Notes: generated by a model not told the origin, from the letters alone. Positions 31,636 to 40,976 are shown, numbered from the stretch's first letter. The stretch is DNA of 64,000 nucleotides from Enterobacter sp. ENT03 (GCF_019218745.1 NZ_JAHUXA010000001.1:558001-622000), one strand, 5' to 3'. Numbers and translations are program-made.

Positions 31636-32748
31636 TTATTTACCGCTTTTCACTTTGGTCCACGCACGCGTTCTGACGCGGTCAATTTTTGGATCCTGAA
31701 CTTTCAGCGTATAGAGCTTGGCGAAAACATCTGCCGGTGGGTAAATCGCCGGGTTGTCACGCACTTCTGCGCTCACCAGCGGCGTGGAAGCTTTGTTGCC
31801 GTTGGCGTAGAACACATGATCGCTGACGTGGGCAATCACATCCGGACGCATCAGGTAATTCAGGAACTGATAGGCTTCGTCTTTGTTTTTCGCATCCGTC
31901 GGCATCGCGAAGACGTCAAAGAACGCCAGCGCGCCCTCTTTCGGAATGATGTAGGAAACATTGACGCCATTTTTCGCTTCTTTCGCGCGGTTAGCCGCCT
32001 GCCAGACATCCCCTGCCCAGCCGATGGCGACGCAAATATCACCGTTCGCCAGGTCATTAATGTACTGGGATGAGTGGAAGTAACGAATGTTCGGACGCAG
32101 TTTCAGCAGCAGATCGGTGGCGGCACCGCTGTAATCCGAGGCGTTAGTGCTGTTCGGATCTTTACCGAGATAGTTCAGCACAGTGGCGAAAATCTCTTCC
32201 GGGGCATCAAGGAAAGCGACGCCACAGCTTTTCAGTTTTTCGAGGTTCTCCGGCTTCATCACCAGATCCCAGCTATCGATAGGCACATCTTTGCCCAGCG
32301 CCGCTTTGACTTTATCGACGTTATAGCCAATGCCGGTGGTCGCCCACAGGTACGGCATCGCATATTTGTTTTCCGGATCGTGCTTTGCCACCAGCTTCAG
32401 CACTTCTGGATCCATGTTTTTCCAGTTCGGCAGCTTGCTCTTATCAAGCGGCTGGAATACGCCGGCGGTCAGCTGGCGCTCAAGGAAGCTGGCAGAGGGC
32501 ACCACCAGATCAAAACCGGTGCTGCCGGCCATTAATTTGCCTTCCAGCACTTCGTTGGAATCGAACACGTCATAGACGACTTTAATGCCCGTCTCTTTTT
32601 CAAAATTCGCTACGGTGTCCGGCGCAATATAGTCAGACCAGTTATAAACATGCAGCGTTTTTTGTTCAGCGGCGAAGGTGCTGGCAGTGACCGCCATCAG
32701 TGCACCCGCTACCAGACCAGACAGCCATTTTTTATTCAGGGTGGTCAT
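31636..32748 (-). CDS. potF: PotF, periplasmic putrescine-binding protein
   Basis: PotF delivers putrescine to PotGHI. It has 370 residues with a signal peptide of about 26 residues ending FA-A. The mature start HVYNWSDYIAPDT holds polyamine-contacting residues, and AIGWAGDVWQAA is another ligand-site segment. It is the first gene of potFGHI. Confidence 0.97.
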   Translation of the reverse strand: MTTLNKKWLSGLVAGALMAVTASTFAAEQKTLHVYNWSDYIAPDTVANFEKETGIKVVYDVFDSNEVLEGKLMAGSTGFDLVVPSASFLERQLTAGVFQPLDKSKLPNWKNMDPEVLKLVAKHDPENKYAMPYLWATTGIGYNVDKVKAALGKDVPIDSWDLVMKPENLEKLKSCGVAFLDAPEEIFATVLNYLGKDPNSTNASDYSGAATDLLLKLRPNIRYFHSSQYINDLANGDICVAIGWAGDVWQAANRAKEAKNGVNVSYIIPKEGALAFFDVFAMPTDAKNKDEAYQFLNYLMRPDVIAHVSDHVFYANGNKASTPLVSAEVRDNPAIYPPADVFAKLYTLKVQDPKIDRVRTRAWTKVKSGK

Positions 32749-33095
32749 ATTTCATTCCTTCTGGAAAGTTCGTTAACATTCGAACTAAATCGTCGCCTGT
32801 AAGCTATGCAAGAATCGTGCATAGTTTGTCACTCACCACTGCATCAGGTAATGCAAATTACCCGGCAGACGCTGCATGCTATTGAAGCCCCGCAAGAATA
32901 ACTGTAGCCAGGGTTCGAGGCTATAGGACAGATTAAAAAACGCCTTTTATCAATTTTTTATGCAAGATCAGTCTATGTGATAAGCCAAAATGGCCTTAAG
33001 GGAGGTGAAATATTCTTTAAATAAAGGTTAAAAACAGAATAAAAAGAGGAATTATGCAGCCGCCGTGGCAGCGACTGCCTTTTAATCAGGGGCGC
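32749..33095. promoter_or_regulatory. Intergenic region upstream of potF
   Basis: These 347 bases between ybjN and potF hold the potF promoter. The sequence is AT-rich toward ybjN. I see no convincing operator, small RNA or terminator in it. Confidence 0.35.
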
Positions 33096-33575
33096 TTAGT
33101 GAAGAAAATTGTGCGGCGTGGCGTCGGGGCCAGGCTCTTCTTCTTCGCTGGTAAACAGCAGCTGCTGGGCGTTAGCCTCAAGGATCACCATGGAAATCTG
33201 TTCTTCGCTCTGGCGCATAAACCAGGAGAACTGCTTAAAGTTCACCCCAGGCGCGGCGAATAAAGACTGGCAAACCACCAGCTTTGGCAGATTATCATCC
33301 TGAATATCAAGGAAGGCTTTTACCGTCAGTGAACTGGCGTTGATGGCCGACAGATCAGAGGCCAGCGGCAGCAGCGCCGTGGGCCTTACTTCCGCCATCG
33401 CAGAGAAGAGAATGATGTCGTCAACCAGATCGACTTTGGCATCATAAATACCCTCGAAATTCTGCATGTGCGGCAGATGTAAAGCCTGGCAGGTATCACA
33501 CTCATAAAAACTGATGCCCAGCTCGTCAAGCCACTGACGTAAAGTGTCCAGACCGGGAACGACGAGTGAATCCAT
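33096..33575 (-). CDS. ybjN: YbjN, stress-related regulator-like protein
   Basis: This 159-residue cytoplasmic protein of the YbjN/DUF1790 family is almost colinear with E. coli YbjN (158). The fold resembles type III secretion chaperones. In E. coli, overexpression suppresses temperature-sensitive mutants and alters motility, but the molecular role is unclear. C26 and C29 in the ECDTCQALHLPH segment are conserved. It lies downstream of rimK in the same direction. Confidence 0.92.
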   Translation of the reverse strand: MDSLVVPGLDTLRQWLDELGISFYECDTCQALHLPHMQNFEGIYDAKVDLVDDIILFSAMAEVRPTALLPLASDLSAINASSLTVKAFLDIQDDNLPKLVVCQSLFAAPGVNFKQFSWFMRQSEEQISMVILEANAQQLLFTSEEEEPGPDATPHNFLH

Positions 33576-33661
33576 AGAATGTGCTACCTCTTAAAAAATT
33601 ACGCGGCCACTAGCTTACGCAAAAATGCCGATCCATTCCATTATCCGTGGCGATAAACCAC

Positions 33662-34564
33662 TCAGCCGCCGGTTTTCAGGCAAAAATCGGCGGTAGCCTG
33701 GCGCTCGATCCAGGCGATCATGCGGTCTGCAATATCCACGCCGGTGGTTTTCTCGATGCCTTCCAGCCCCGGCGAGGCGTTAACCTCCATCACCAGCGGC
33801 CCACGATCGGCGCGCAGAATATCGACGCCCGCCACGTCCAGTCCGAGGGTTTTAGCCGCCAGAATGGCAATGTCACGCTCGCGCAGAGTGATATTCGCTA
33901 CCGTCGCCACGCCGCCGCGATGCAGGTTGGAACGGAAATCCCCTGGCTTGGCCCGCCGTTGGATCGCCGCGACCACTTCATCCCCCACCACCAGACAGCG
34001 TATGTCGCAGCCTTTCGCTTCTTTGATGTATTCCTGCACGAGGATATGCGCATTCAGCCCGCGAAAAGCATCAATGACGCTTTCCGCCGCCTGCCGCGTT
34101 TCCGCCAGTACCACGCCGATCCCCTGCGTGCCCTCCACCAGCTTCACCACCAGCGGCGCGCCGCCTACCATGTCGATCAGATCGCTGGTGTCGTCCGGCG
34201 AATGCGCAATGCCGGTGACCGGCAGGTCGATCCCCTGGCGCGCCAGCAGTTGCAGCGAACGCAGTTTGTCCCTGGCGCGGGTGATGGCCACGGATTCGTT
34301 CAGGGGATAGCTGCCGAGAATTTCAAACTGGCGCAGCGCGGCGGTACCATAAAAGGTAATCGCCGAACCAATGCGCGGGATAACGGCATCAAAAAAAGGC
34401 AACTGACGGCCTTTATAGTGAATAGATGACGCCGCGGGGCTGATGTTCATATAACAGGACAACGGATCGAGGATCTCGACGAGATGGCCGCGTCGTATCG
34501 CCGCTTCGCGCAGGCGTTTGCACGACCAGAGCGTTCCATCCCGGGACAATATGGCTATTTTCAC
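33662..34564 (-). CDS. rimK: Ribosomal protein S6--L-glutamate ligase
   Basis: RimK adds glutamate residues to the C-terminus of ribosomal protein S6 and can make poly-glutamate. It has 300 residues with an ATP-grasp domain ([36 protein letters not shown] and the metal-binding end [16 protein letters not shown]). The start is GTG at 34564 with GAGAGGTG before it; the longer frame to 34612 has no family support. In E. coli K-12 nfsA and ybjC lie just upstream; both are absent here. Confidence 0.96.
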   Translation of the reverse strand: MKIAILSRDGTLWSCKRLREAAIRRGHLVEILDPLSCYMNISPAASSIHYKGRQLPFFDAVIPRIGSAITFYGTAALRQFEILGSYPLNESVAITRARDKLRSLQLLARQGIDLPVTGIAHSPDDTSDLIDMVGGAPLVVKLVEGTQGIGVVLAETRQAAESVIDAFRGLNAHILVQEYIKEAKGCDIRCLVVGDEVVAAIQRRAKPGDFRSNLHRGGVATVANITLRERDIAILAAKTLGLDVAGVDILRADRGPLVMEVNASPGLEGIEKTTGVDIADRMIAWIERQATADFCLKTGG

Positions 34565-34656
34565 CCTGCACCTCTCTGTGACAAGACCTGGAAAAGCCTG
34601 CGTATGATACACGCAGGCAGTCGCCGGATGAACGTTTTCACGCGGTTTGACGAAAC

Positions 34657-34693
34657 ATAGCCTTACGGTATCAAACCAACAGGTAAAACCTGC
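34657..34693 (+). promoter_or_regulatory. Candidate OxyR operator of grxA
   Basis: Two 15-base elements, ATAGCCTTACGGTAT and ACAGGTAAAACCTGC, are separated by exactly seven bases. Each matches the OxyR element ATAG-N-T-N3-A-N-CTAT at seven of ten fixed positions. The site ends 70 bases before the grxA ATG. E. coli grxA is OxyR-activated. Confidence 0.5.
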
Positions 34694-34763
34694 TTTTCAT
34701 AACCCACTGTTATCGGCATGATGGTGTCATTCGCCGTCTGGCCTGAAGCATTAAGGAGAGAAT

Positions 34764-35033
34764 ATGTTCGCTGTAATTTTTGGTCGTCCGGGTTGCCCGT
34801 ATTGTGTACGCGCTAAAGAACTGGCAGAGAAGTTAACCGCTGAGCGTGATGATTTTAACTATCGCTACGTGGATATTCATGCGGAAGGCATCACCAAAGC
34901 CGATCTGGAAAAAACGGTGGGTAAGCCGGTTGAGACGGTGCCGCAGATTTTCCTCGATCAGAAACACATTGGCGGCTGCACCGATTTCGAAGCCTACGCC
35001 AAAGACCATCTGGGTCTATTTGCTGAGCAGTAA
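34764..35033 (+). CDS. grxA: Glutaredoxin 1
   Basis: Grx1 reduces disulfides, including ribonucleotide reductase and oxidised OxyR, using glutathione. It has 89 residues. The CPYC active site is at 11-14, cis-Pro is in TVPQIF and the glutathione-binding GGCTD follows. It is four residues longer than E. coli GrxA at the C-terminus, and TD is preceded by Cys where E. coli has Tyr. An AAGGAGAG ribosome site precedes it. Confidence 0.96.
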   Translation: MFAVIFGRPGCPYCVRAKELAEKLTAERDDFNYRYVDIHAEGITKADLEKTVGKPVETVPQIFLDQKHIGGCTDFEAYAKDHLGLFAEQ

Positions 35034-35057
35034 GCGTAGTAACAGCATTGATAAAGC

Positions 35058-35076
35058 GGGGCGTGATTAACGCCCC
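35058..35076. terminator. Hairpin between grxA and ybjM
   Basis: GGGGCGT / ACGCCCC with a GATTA loop lies between the converging genes. The ybjM stop codon starts inside the loop. The T-tracts are poor on both sides, so its strength is uncertain. Confidence 0.45.
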
Positions 35077-35435
35077 CATTTGCTCAGCGCACTGCTGACA
35101 AACAAATAACACAGCGCACCCAGCGCACACCAGAATACCGCACTGAACAACCACGCCAGTTCCTGCCAGAACGACCGGTTCTGGGTGAAAAACAAACGCA
35201 TCAATATAAAGCACAGCGGCGCCGCCAGCATCGCACCCATCAGCGGCAGTAATACCTGACGCTTACGAGACACAAAGCTCGCCACCGCGCCTGGGATCAC
35301 AAAAAACAGCAAACCCAGCTCCGGGTGGCCTGATGCGCGAAACGCGCCCTTCATATTTAGCGCCACTGACAGGCACACGACAATAAACAGTAAAAAGCAG
35401 CAAAATGCGCTGGCCCAACCATGTTTAGATTTCAA
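35067..35435 (-). CDS. ybjM: YbjM, inner-membrane protein
   Basis: This 122-residue protein has four hydrophobic helices (for example ASAFCCFLLFIVVCLSVAL and ELAWLFSAVFWCALGALCYLFVSS). Function is unknown; it matches E. coli YbjM, which is likewise divergent from ybjL and convergent with grxA. Confidence 0.9.
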   Translation of the reverse strand: MKSKHGWASAFCCFLLFIVVCLSVALNMKGAFRASGHPELGLLFFVIPGAVASFVSRKRQVLLPLMGAMLAAPLCFILMRLFFTQNRSFWQELAWLFSAVFWCALGALCYLFVSSALSKWGR

Positions 35436-35716
35436 ACCATCCTCCTGACACTGCCTCTATCAAATGCCTCGGTCATTCCAGCGGAATGTCCGGTCAGATA
35501 AAGCTATGCAGCAATCCTTGCCAAATTACGCACCCACTTACATGCATGATTCTTACTAGCCGTGGTTTGCTAATACGACTAAACTACGGCCTGATTATGG
35601 TTGCAGGCTATTTTGGTCAGTGAATTTGTTTTAATGGATGTCTGGCCACAAGCAAAACATTAGCGCAATTTATTATTTCTTTCAACAACTTACAAGTAAA
35701 CAAGAAGTTAGACTCC

Positions 35717-37402
35717 GTGAATATAAACGTCGCAGATTTGTTAAATGGGAATTACATACTGTTATTATTCGTGGTGCTCGCGCTCGGGCTCTGCCTCGGA
35801 AAATTGCGCCTCGGCTCCATTCAACTGGGTAATTCCATTGGCGTTTTAGTCGTTTCTTTATTAGTGGGCCAGCAGCATTTTGCGATTAACACCGACGCGC
35901 TTAATTTAGGCTTTATGTTGTTTATTTTTTGTGTCGGTGTGGAAGCAGGACCCAACTTTTTTTCCATTTTCTTCCGCGACGGCAAAAATTACCTGATGCT
36001 GGCGCTGGTGATGGTTGGCAGTGCGCTGCTCATCGCGCTTGGGCTGGGTAAACTATTCGGCTGGGATATAGGTCTGACGGCCGGGATGCTCGCCGGATCG
36101 ATGACCTCGACACCGGTGCTGGTCGGCGCTGGCGATACGCTGCGCCACTCGGGGATGGACAGCGGGCAGCTGTCATCTGCGCTCGATCATTTAAGCCTTG
36201 GCTATGCTCTGACCTACCTGATTGGTCTGGTCAGTCTGATTGTCGGCGCACGCTACCTGCCAAAACTGCAACATCAGGATCTGCAAACCAGCGCCCAGCA
36301 AATCGCCCGTGAGCGCGGTCTGGATACCGACGCCAGCCGCAAAGTCTATCTGCCGGTGATCCGCGCCTATCGCGTTGGCCCGGAGCTGGTGGCCTGGGCC
36401 GATGGCAAAAACCTGCGCGAGCTGGGCATTTATCGCCAGACCGGCTGCTATATCGAGCGTATCCGCCGTAACGGTATTCTTGCCGCGCCGGATGGCGATG
36501 CGGTATTGCAGATGGGTGATGAGATCGCGCTGGTCGGTTACCCGGATGCCCATGCGCGTCTCGATCCGAGCTTCCGCAACGGTAAAGAGGTATTTGACCG
36601 CGACCTGCTGGACATGCGCATCGTCACTGAAGAGATCGTGGTGAAAAACCACAACGTGGTGGGCCGTCGTCTGGCACAGTTAAAACTGACCGATCATGGC
36701 TGCTTCCTTAACCGCGTGATCCGCAGCCAGATTGAAATGCCTATCGACGACAACATTCTGCTGAACAAGGGTGATGTGTTGCAGGTAAGCGGCGACGCTC
36801 GACGGGTCAAAACCATTGCCGACCGCATCGGCTTTATCTCCATTCACAGCCAGGTTACCGATCTGCTGGCGTTCTGCGCCTTCTTTATCGTCGGCCTGAT
36901 GATCGGCATGATCACCTTCCAGTTCAGTAATTTCAGCTTTGGCATCGGTAATGCGGCGGGTCTGCTGTTTGCCGGCATCATGCTGGGCTTTCTGCGCGCC
37001 AACCACCCGACCTTTGGATACATTCCCCAGGGCGCACTAAATATGGTGAAAGAGTTCGGCCTGATGGTGTTTATGGCGGGCGTCGGCCTGAGCGCCGGGA
37101 GCGGCATCGGGCACGGACTGGGCGCTGTCGGCGGTCAGATGCTGGTCGCCGGTCTGCTGGTCAGTCTGGTGCCGGTGGTGATCTGTTTCCTGTTTGGCGC
37201 TTATGTGCTGCGCATGAACCGCGCCCTGCTGTTCGGCGCAATTATGGGTGCGCGCACCTGCGCCCCGGCAATGGAGATCATCAGCGACACCGCACGCAGT
37301 AACATCCCGGCGCTGGGCTACGCTGGCACCTATGCCATCGCCAACGTACTGCTGACGCTTGCCGGTACGTTGATCATCATCATCTGGCCGGGGTTAGGAT
37401 AA
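35717..37402 (+). CDS. ybjL: YbjL, AAE-family (YidE/YbjL) transporter
   Basis: This 561-residue inner-membrane protein of the aspartate:alanine exchanger family has five or so helices, two central TrkA-C (RCK-C) domains (about 200-375) that probably sense a ligand, then another block of helices. The substrate in enterobacteria is unknown. The start is GTG. A 76-base gap separates its stop from the 5' end of rybB on the same strand. Confidence 0.93.
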   Translation: MNINVADLLNGNYILLLFVVLALGLCLGKLRLGSIQLGNSIGVLVVSLLVGQQHFAINTDALNLGFMLFIFCVGVEAGPNFFSIFFRDGKNYLMLALVMVGSALLIALGLGKLFGWDIGLTAGMLAGSMTSTPVLVGAGDTLRHSGMDSGQLSSALDHLSLGYALTYLIGLVSLIVGARYLPKLQHQDLQTSAQQIARERGLDTDASRKVYLPVIRAYRVGPELVAWADGKNLRELGIYRQTGCYIERIRRNGILAAPDGDAVLQMGDEIALVGYPDAHARLDPSFRNGKEVFDRDLLDMRIVTEEIVVKNHNVVGRRLAQLKLTDHGCFLNRVIRSQIEMPIDDNILLNKGDVLQVSGDARRVKTIADRIGFISIHSQVTDLLAFCAFFIVGLMIGMITFQFSNFSFGIGNAAGLLFAGIMLGFLRANHPTFGYIPQGALNMVKEFGLMVFMAGVGLSAGSGIGHGLGAVGGQMLVAGLLVSLVPVVICFLFGAYVLRMNRALLFGAIMGARTCAPAMEIISDTARSNIPALGYAGTYAIANVLLTLAGTLIIIIWPGLG

Positions 37403-37445
37403 GTCTCAACTTGAACGCACTGGCAAATAATTTATGACACGTCGA

Positions 37446-37473
37446 GAACTTTTCAGCAAAGCGCCAGTCATAA
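37446..37473 (+). promoter_or_regulatory. Sigma-E promoter of rybB
   Basis: The -35 element GAACTT (37446-37451) and -10 element TCATAA (37468-37473) are separated by 16 bases, and the RNA start lies five bases downstream. The layout fits sigma-E consensus GGAACTT-N16-TCTAA. RybB is a classic sigma-E sRNA. Confidence 0.75.
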
Positions 37474-37478
37474 CTATT

Positions 37479-37558
37479 GCCACTGCTTTTCTTTGATGTC
37501 CCCAATTTGTGGAGCCCATCAACCCCGCCATCTTTGGTTCAAGGTTGATGGGTTTTTT
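37479..37558 (+). ncRNA. rybB: RybB, sigma-E-dependent Hfq sRNA
   Basis: RybB is an Hfq-dependent sRNA that represses outer-membrane porin mRNAs during envelope stress. The 80-base gene starts GCCACTGCTTTTCTTTGATG, the conserved seed that pairs with omp messages. It ends in a 10-bp stem CCCATCAACC / GGTTGATGGG and a T-tract. Differences from the E. coli sequence I recall are confined to one base before GTGGAG and the terminator loop. It lies beside ybjL as in E. coli. The T-tract is also the left end of the prophage attachment repeat. Confidence 0.93.
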
Positions 37559-37572
37559 GTTGCCTGAAATTT
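37553..37572 (+). other. attL core of the 186/P2-like prophage
   Basis: TTTTTTGTTGCC followed by TGAAATTT is repeated exactly at 45118-45137. It begins with the RybB terminator T-tract, so the element sits in the 3' end of rybB and restores its terminator. Confidence 0.85.
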
Positions 37573-37616
37573 ACTAGTCTTGAAATCAGTCATTTATAGC
37601 ACCTCATTCCCCTGTA

Positions 37617-37638
37617 TGGCGACAAAATGGCGGCAGCG
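37617..37638 (+). repeat. Left copy of 22-bp direct repeat, possible integrase arm site
   Basis: TGGCGACA-AAA-TGGCGGCA followed by GCG is repeated identically at 45001-45022. Internally it is two near-identical octamers 11 bases apart, as expected of arm-type integrase binding sites. It lies 45 bases inside attL. Confidence 0.6.
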
Positions 37639-37762
37639 ATAAATCCAGTCGCAAAAGCCTGAGTTCACTTATCCTGATTTTTCGCCCTTCTCACTTCCAA
37701 AAACCATCGAATCCTGGCTGCAAATGAATAAAATCAGAAAAAAAGTCAGCAAGGAGAGCCAA

Positions 37763-38361
37763 ATGTTCGAATTTTACCCCGAGAAAACCTACAGCAGAAC
37801 GGAAGTCATGAGTAAGCCAACGCCAGTTCCCGCAGTGAATGGTGTCTATTTTTGGTGTTCAAGGAAATCCCCCCGGGCGTACCGGCAGATAATTGCATTA
37901 CCTGTGATGGCTACACACTGCTGTACATCGGGATTTCGCCAGATCAGCGTGGGAAACCGAATAGTCGCTCAAATCTGAGAAAGCGTATTAAAACCCACTA
38001 TAGCGGCAATGCTGCAGGTTCAACGCTCAGGCGCACACTTGGCGTGTTACTAAGCGGTGTAAGCAGCTTTTCCCTGCGCCGGGTTGGATCTGGCTCCAGA
38101 ATGACATTCACACACCCAGGCGAGCAGTGGCTTGATGTCTGGATGGAAAAGAATGCCAAAGTACACTGGATACCTGTCGAAGCGCCATGGGAACTTGAGG
38201 ACACGCTGATCGCATCGATTCCCCTACCATTAAACATTCAGGGAAATGCCCATTACTTCAAAGTGAAGCTTTCAGGATTGCGCAGCCAAGCTGCAGCAGA
38301 GGCAAGATTAATGGAGATTGCAGATGAGCGGGCTTTCAAAAGGAGATTAGCAGCGCAGTGA
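37763..38361 (+). pseudogene. GIY-YIG nuclease family protein, frameshifted
   Basis: The 5' frame (from ATG 37763, AAGGAGAG ribosome site) encodes MFEFYPEKTYSRTEV...NGVYFW, the GIY half of a GIY-YIG domain. Near 37855 the coding sense moves to another frame, which continues FKEIPPGVP...LLYIGIS (the YIG half) and SNLRKRIKTHYSG to a stop at 38361. A single missing base in TGGTGTTCAAG would explain this. A restored protein would have about 199 residues. It sits between attL and the FI fragment, in the place of the lost D/ogr region. The coding sense of both halves is intact, so the frameshift looks recent; a sequencing error cannot be excluded. Confidence 0.7.
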
Positions 38362-39184
38362 CTGATGGTGTAACACTGCGCCAGCTGGCCTGAATCAGTA
38401 AGCTAATTGTTCCTGCATTCCTTTCGGATGAGGCGGCGCGGCGCTGATTTTTCGCGGGCAGATCCCAGAACACATCATCGGACAGCCCGGTGACTCCGTT
38501 CACGCCGACGTTAGACAGGGTTTTGTGCCAGCCGGTCTGCTCGTCGATTTTGGCGCGCAGGCCAAGCGCACGGGCGGAGGCGGAGGCCGTCGCGTCGGCA
38601 TTCAGCACGGTGTCAAAGTTGATGAAGTCAGGCCAGATCAGCATCCCCTCGCGCTGGCTGAAATTAGCGCGATAGGCAATAGCATCTTCCACGGTTTTAC
38701 AGCCGTAGGCAGACAGATAAGCAAACCCGCGCAGACTCTGCGCCACGCTCAGCAACTCAATGGCAACCGCCTGCGTATCATGCCCCGGCACGCCGAGGAT
38801 GCGCGGCTTCACGCCGAACTGTGACTGCGCTGAGAGCAGCGCTTTCATACCTGTTTTTTTGCCGTCAGCGGTGACGCCGCCGATGATGTTGGAGGTGGTT
38901 TCCGCTTCGGTTTCGCCCTGAGCCACGCGCACCACAATGGTGACGGGTTTGGCCTGGTCGGCAATTGCATCCAGCGAACGGGCCAGCGTGCCGGACTCGC
39001 CCGCTTTGCCGCTGGCGGTCAGGACGTCGGTCAGCAGAACCGGTTTATTGAGAGGGAACATAGCCGCATCGGCATCATCGCCGGTGCAGACCATGCCCAC
39101 GATGGCTGTGCTCACAGTGGTAATCGGTCGGGTGCCTTCGTTGATTTCGACAACGCGCACCCCGTGGTGGTAATCCTGAGCCAT
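38336..39184 (-). pseudogene. P2 gpFI-like contractile tail sheath, truncated
   Basis: From MAQDYHHGVRVVEINEGTRP to GVNGVTGLSDDVFWDLPA (about 240 residues, down to about 38455) the product follows the phage P2 tail-sheath protein FI, which is 396 residues long. After that the frame enters unrelated sequence and stops at 38336, overlapping the end of the GIY-YIG gene. The C-terminal third, FII and the remaining tail genes are missing. The frame is open further upstream to 39277, but the family starts at 39184. It is a deletion remnant and cannot make a sheath. Confidence 0.88.
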
Positions 39185-39606
39185 AAGGCAGTCACTCCGG
39201 TGTAGAGGGGGTGTGACTATGTTCCGGCAAGATTGTGCGTGGCGCACATGATGAGGTTTGTTTAGATATTGGTACAATAATTCATATCGAGTGGCGCTAC
39301 TTTAAACAAATGATGTTTACTCATCTCGTCTACCTAACAATTTGCGATAAGACAGCCAAAATAGTGAAATGATCCATTGACTACAACCATTCAGCTTCGA
39401 AGATGTAAAGGTAAGTCAAAATCTCTTTGTTTAGTGTTGCAGCCTCTCCAGGTGGGACTTTATCCTTCCACCCTAGAAACCGCTTTCTCTTCAATTGGTT
39501 GTATATAAACAATTCAATTTTAATAATTGCATTTCATCTTAAATAGTATTATTTTCCTCATCCAAATGACATCCTATTTCAACGAGATAAATTAAAGGAA
39601 TTTAAA
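39185..39606. other. AT-rich gap between FI and the AbiC-like gene
   Basis: These 422 bases contain the likely promoter and leader of the AbiC-like gene on the plus strand. On the minus strand 39381-39527 is an open stretch of 48 codons ending in TAG that reads like coding sequence (…YNQLKRKRFLGWKDKVPPGE…) but has no start codon. It may be the tail of a lost gene. I do not recognise it. Confidence 0.35.
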
Positions 39607-40602
39607 TTGAAACGAGTAAATACAAGCCTAGCCATATTTATACTATTATTCGTTATCGCTTTAGCAATTACCTATTTTTATTTCAGCGCCAAAAACCACA
39701 TAGTCATAATACCATCACAAACAGGGGATCTTAAATACACTGATGAGATGGCTACATTTGGAACATTAGGTGATTACTTTGGCGGTGTTTTAAACCCGAT
39801 ATTGGGTTTCATAACCTTTTCAGCTTTATTATTCACCATTCACCTCCAATTAAAACAAAATGAAGAAGCTAAAAAACAGTATTTTGAGAATAGATTTTAT
39901 AATTTGCTAAACATACATAATAATCTTATCGACAATTTAAATTTTAAGAACAAAACACAAAGAAGCAGTTTTTCAGAATTAATAAACACCATACTAATAC
40001 CTACTGCAGAAACAAACCCCATATTCAATGCAAAAACCAGTACCGGCTCCCCTGTGGTGATTAGTCGCACAAAACGAAAATACAGGAACTTCAATAAGAA
40101 TGAAAATGGTTATTTTGGTCATTATTTTCGAAATTTGTACAGAATATTAATAATCATTGATAAATCTTCCCTTGATGCAGAGGATAAAAATGATTACGCC
40201 AGAATTGTTCGTGCCCAACTATCATCCGATGAGTTAATTGTATTATATTTCAATTGCTTACCGGCTGTATGTGATAAAGGGCAATTCCGAAAACTAGTCA
40301 TAAAATATAATCTATTGGAACATTTATCAATTGAAAAAGACAAAAGAAACAAAACAGTAGTAAATGAAAAAAATTATCGCGAACAAATATTCACGTTAGG
40401 CCACAAAGTTATGACGATCGGTCAAGAAGTTTCGACTTACATGCCTAAAACAGATAGCGACACTTTAGGAGCTTTTGGCAAAAGCGGTTCAGTAGGACTA
40501 TCAGAACTTAAAGACGCAATTCAAAAACATAAAAATAGCCATAGTCATTACAAAAAGTCACTAACAAATAATAAGATAATTAGTAAACCATTTTCACAAT
40601 AG
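39607..40602 (+). CDS. Putative AbiC-like phage abortive infection protein
   Basis: This 331-residue protein resembles the putAbiC family of putative abortive-infection proteins. Two N-terminal hydrophobic helices (about 8-28 and 57-80) flank a short external loop, with the family-type stretch FGTLGDYFGGVLNPILGF. The cytoplasmic part follows: KQYFENRFYNLLNIHNN, YFGHYFRNLYRILIIID and ARIVRAQLSSDELIVLYFNCLP. The start is TTG with AAAGGA upstream. Codons are strongly AT-rich, unlike the phage FI gene beside it. It lies between the remnants of the tail-fibre assembly gene and FI, on the opposite strand, exactly where P2 carries the accessory Z/fun gene. Family assignment is from memory of conserved motifs; activity is unproven. 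Confidence 0.72.
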   Translation: MKRVNTSLAIFILLFVIALAITYFYFSAKNHIVIIPSQTGDLKYTDEMATFGTLGDYFGGVLNPILGFITFSALLFTIHLQLKQNEEAKKQYFENRFYNLLNIHNNLIDNLNFKNKTQRSSFSELINTILIPTAETNPIFNAKTSTGSPVVISRTKRKYRNFNKNENGYFGHYFRNLYRILIIIDKSSLDAEDKNDYARIVRAQLSSDELIVLYFNCLPAVCDKGQFRKLVIKYNLLEHLSIEKDKRNKTVVNEKNYREQIFTLGHKVMTIGQEVSTYMPKTDSDTLGAFGKSGSVGLSELKDAIQKHKNSHSHYKKSLTNNKIISKPFSQ

Positions 40603-40718
40603 AATCCGCATCAGGATATGTGGCGGCAAATGTTTTATGGCACTTGAAAACACAGTGGAAATTATCAGGTGAAGTAAGTAACTCAATTATAGAATATCCC
40701 CGCTGATGCGGGGATAGG

Positions 40719-40976
40719 TTACTCTTGAGGCGAAACGGGCCAACTTATATTCATGTTTGCAATCGTATCCACAGCCTCAAGCGCATCCAGATAATCCAGC
40801 CAGCGGTTGTAATCCGCCAACTCATCGCCAGCGAGCCGACCAATGGTTGCCTTGCCCGGCCACTGCCTGCTGTTTATGTATCCATTCGCCTGATTAATCA
40901 GTGCCTGACGTTTGATTTTGGCGGCCTGCTCCCGTTCCTCCGACGAGAGCGGCGATGCATCTTTCCAGGCTGTCTG
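40719..40976 (-). pseudogene. Tail fibre assembly protein (Tfa/gpG-like), 3' fragment
   Basis: The last 86 or so codons of a Caudovirales tail-fibre assembly gene are present: TAWKDASPLSSEEREQAAKI, then KRQALINQANGYINSRQWPG, then LAGDELADYNRWLDYLDALE and a stop TAA at 40719-40721. The 5' part is missing. Upstream the frame abuts the 5' fragment of cII out of frame, marking a large deletion. A hairpin ATCCCCGC/GCGGGGAT (40696-40715) lies just past the stop and may end transcription. Confidence 0.82.

Noticed and set aside
34699-34713. ATAACCC...TTAT as second half of the OxyR site
   Set aside because: It lies 20 rather than 22 bases from the neighbouring element; the upstream ATAG...TAT element fits exactly.
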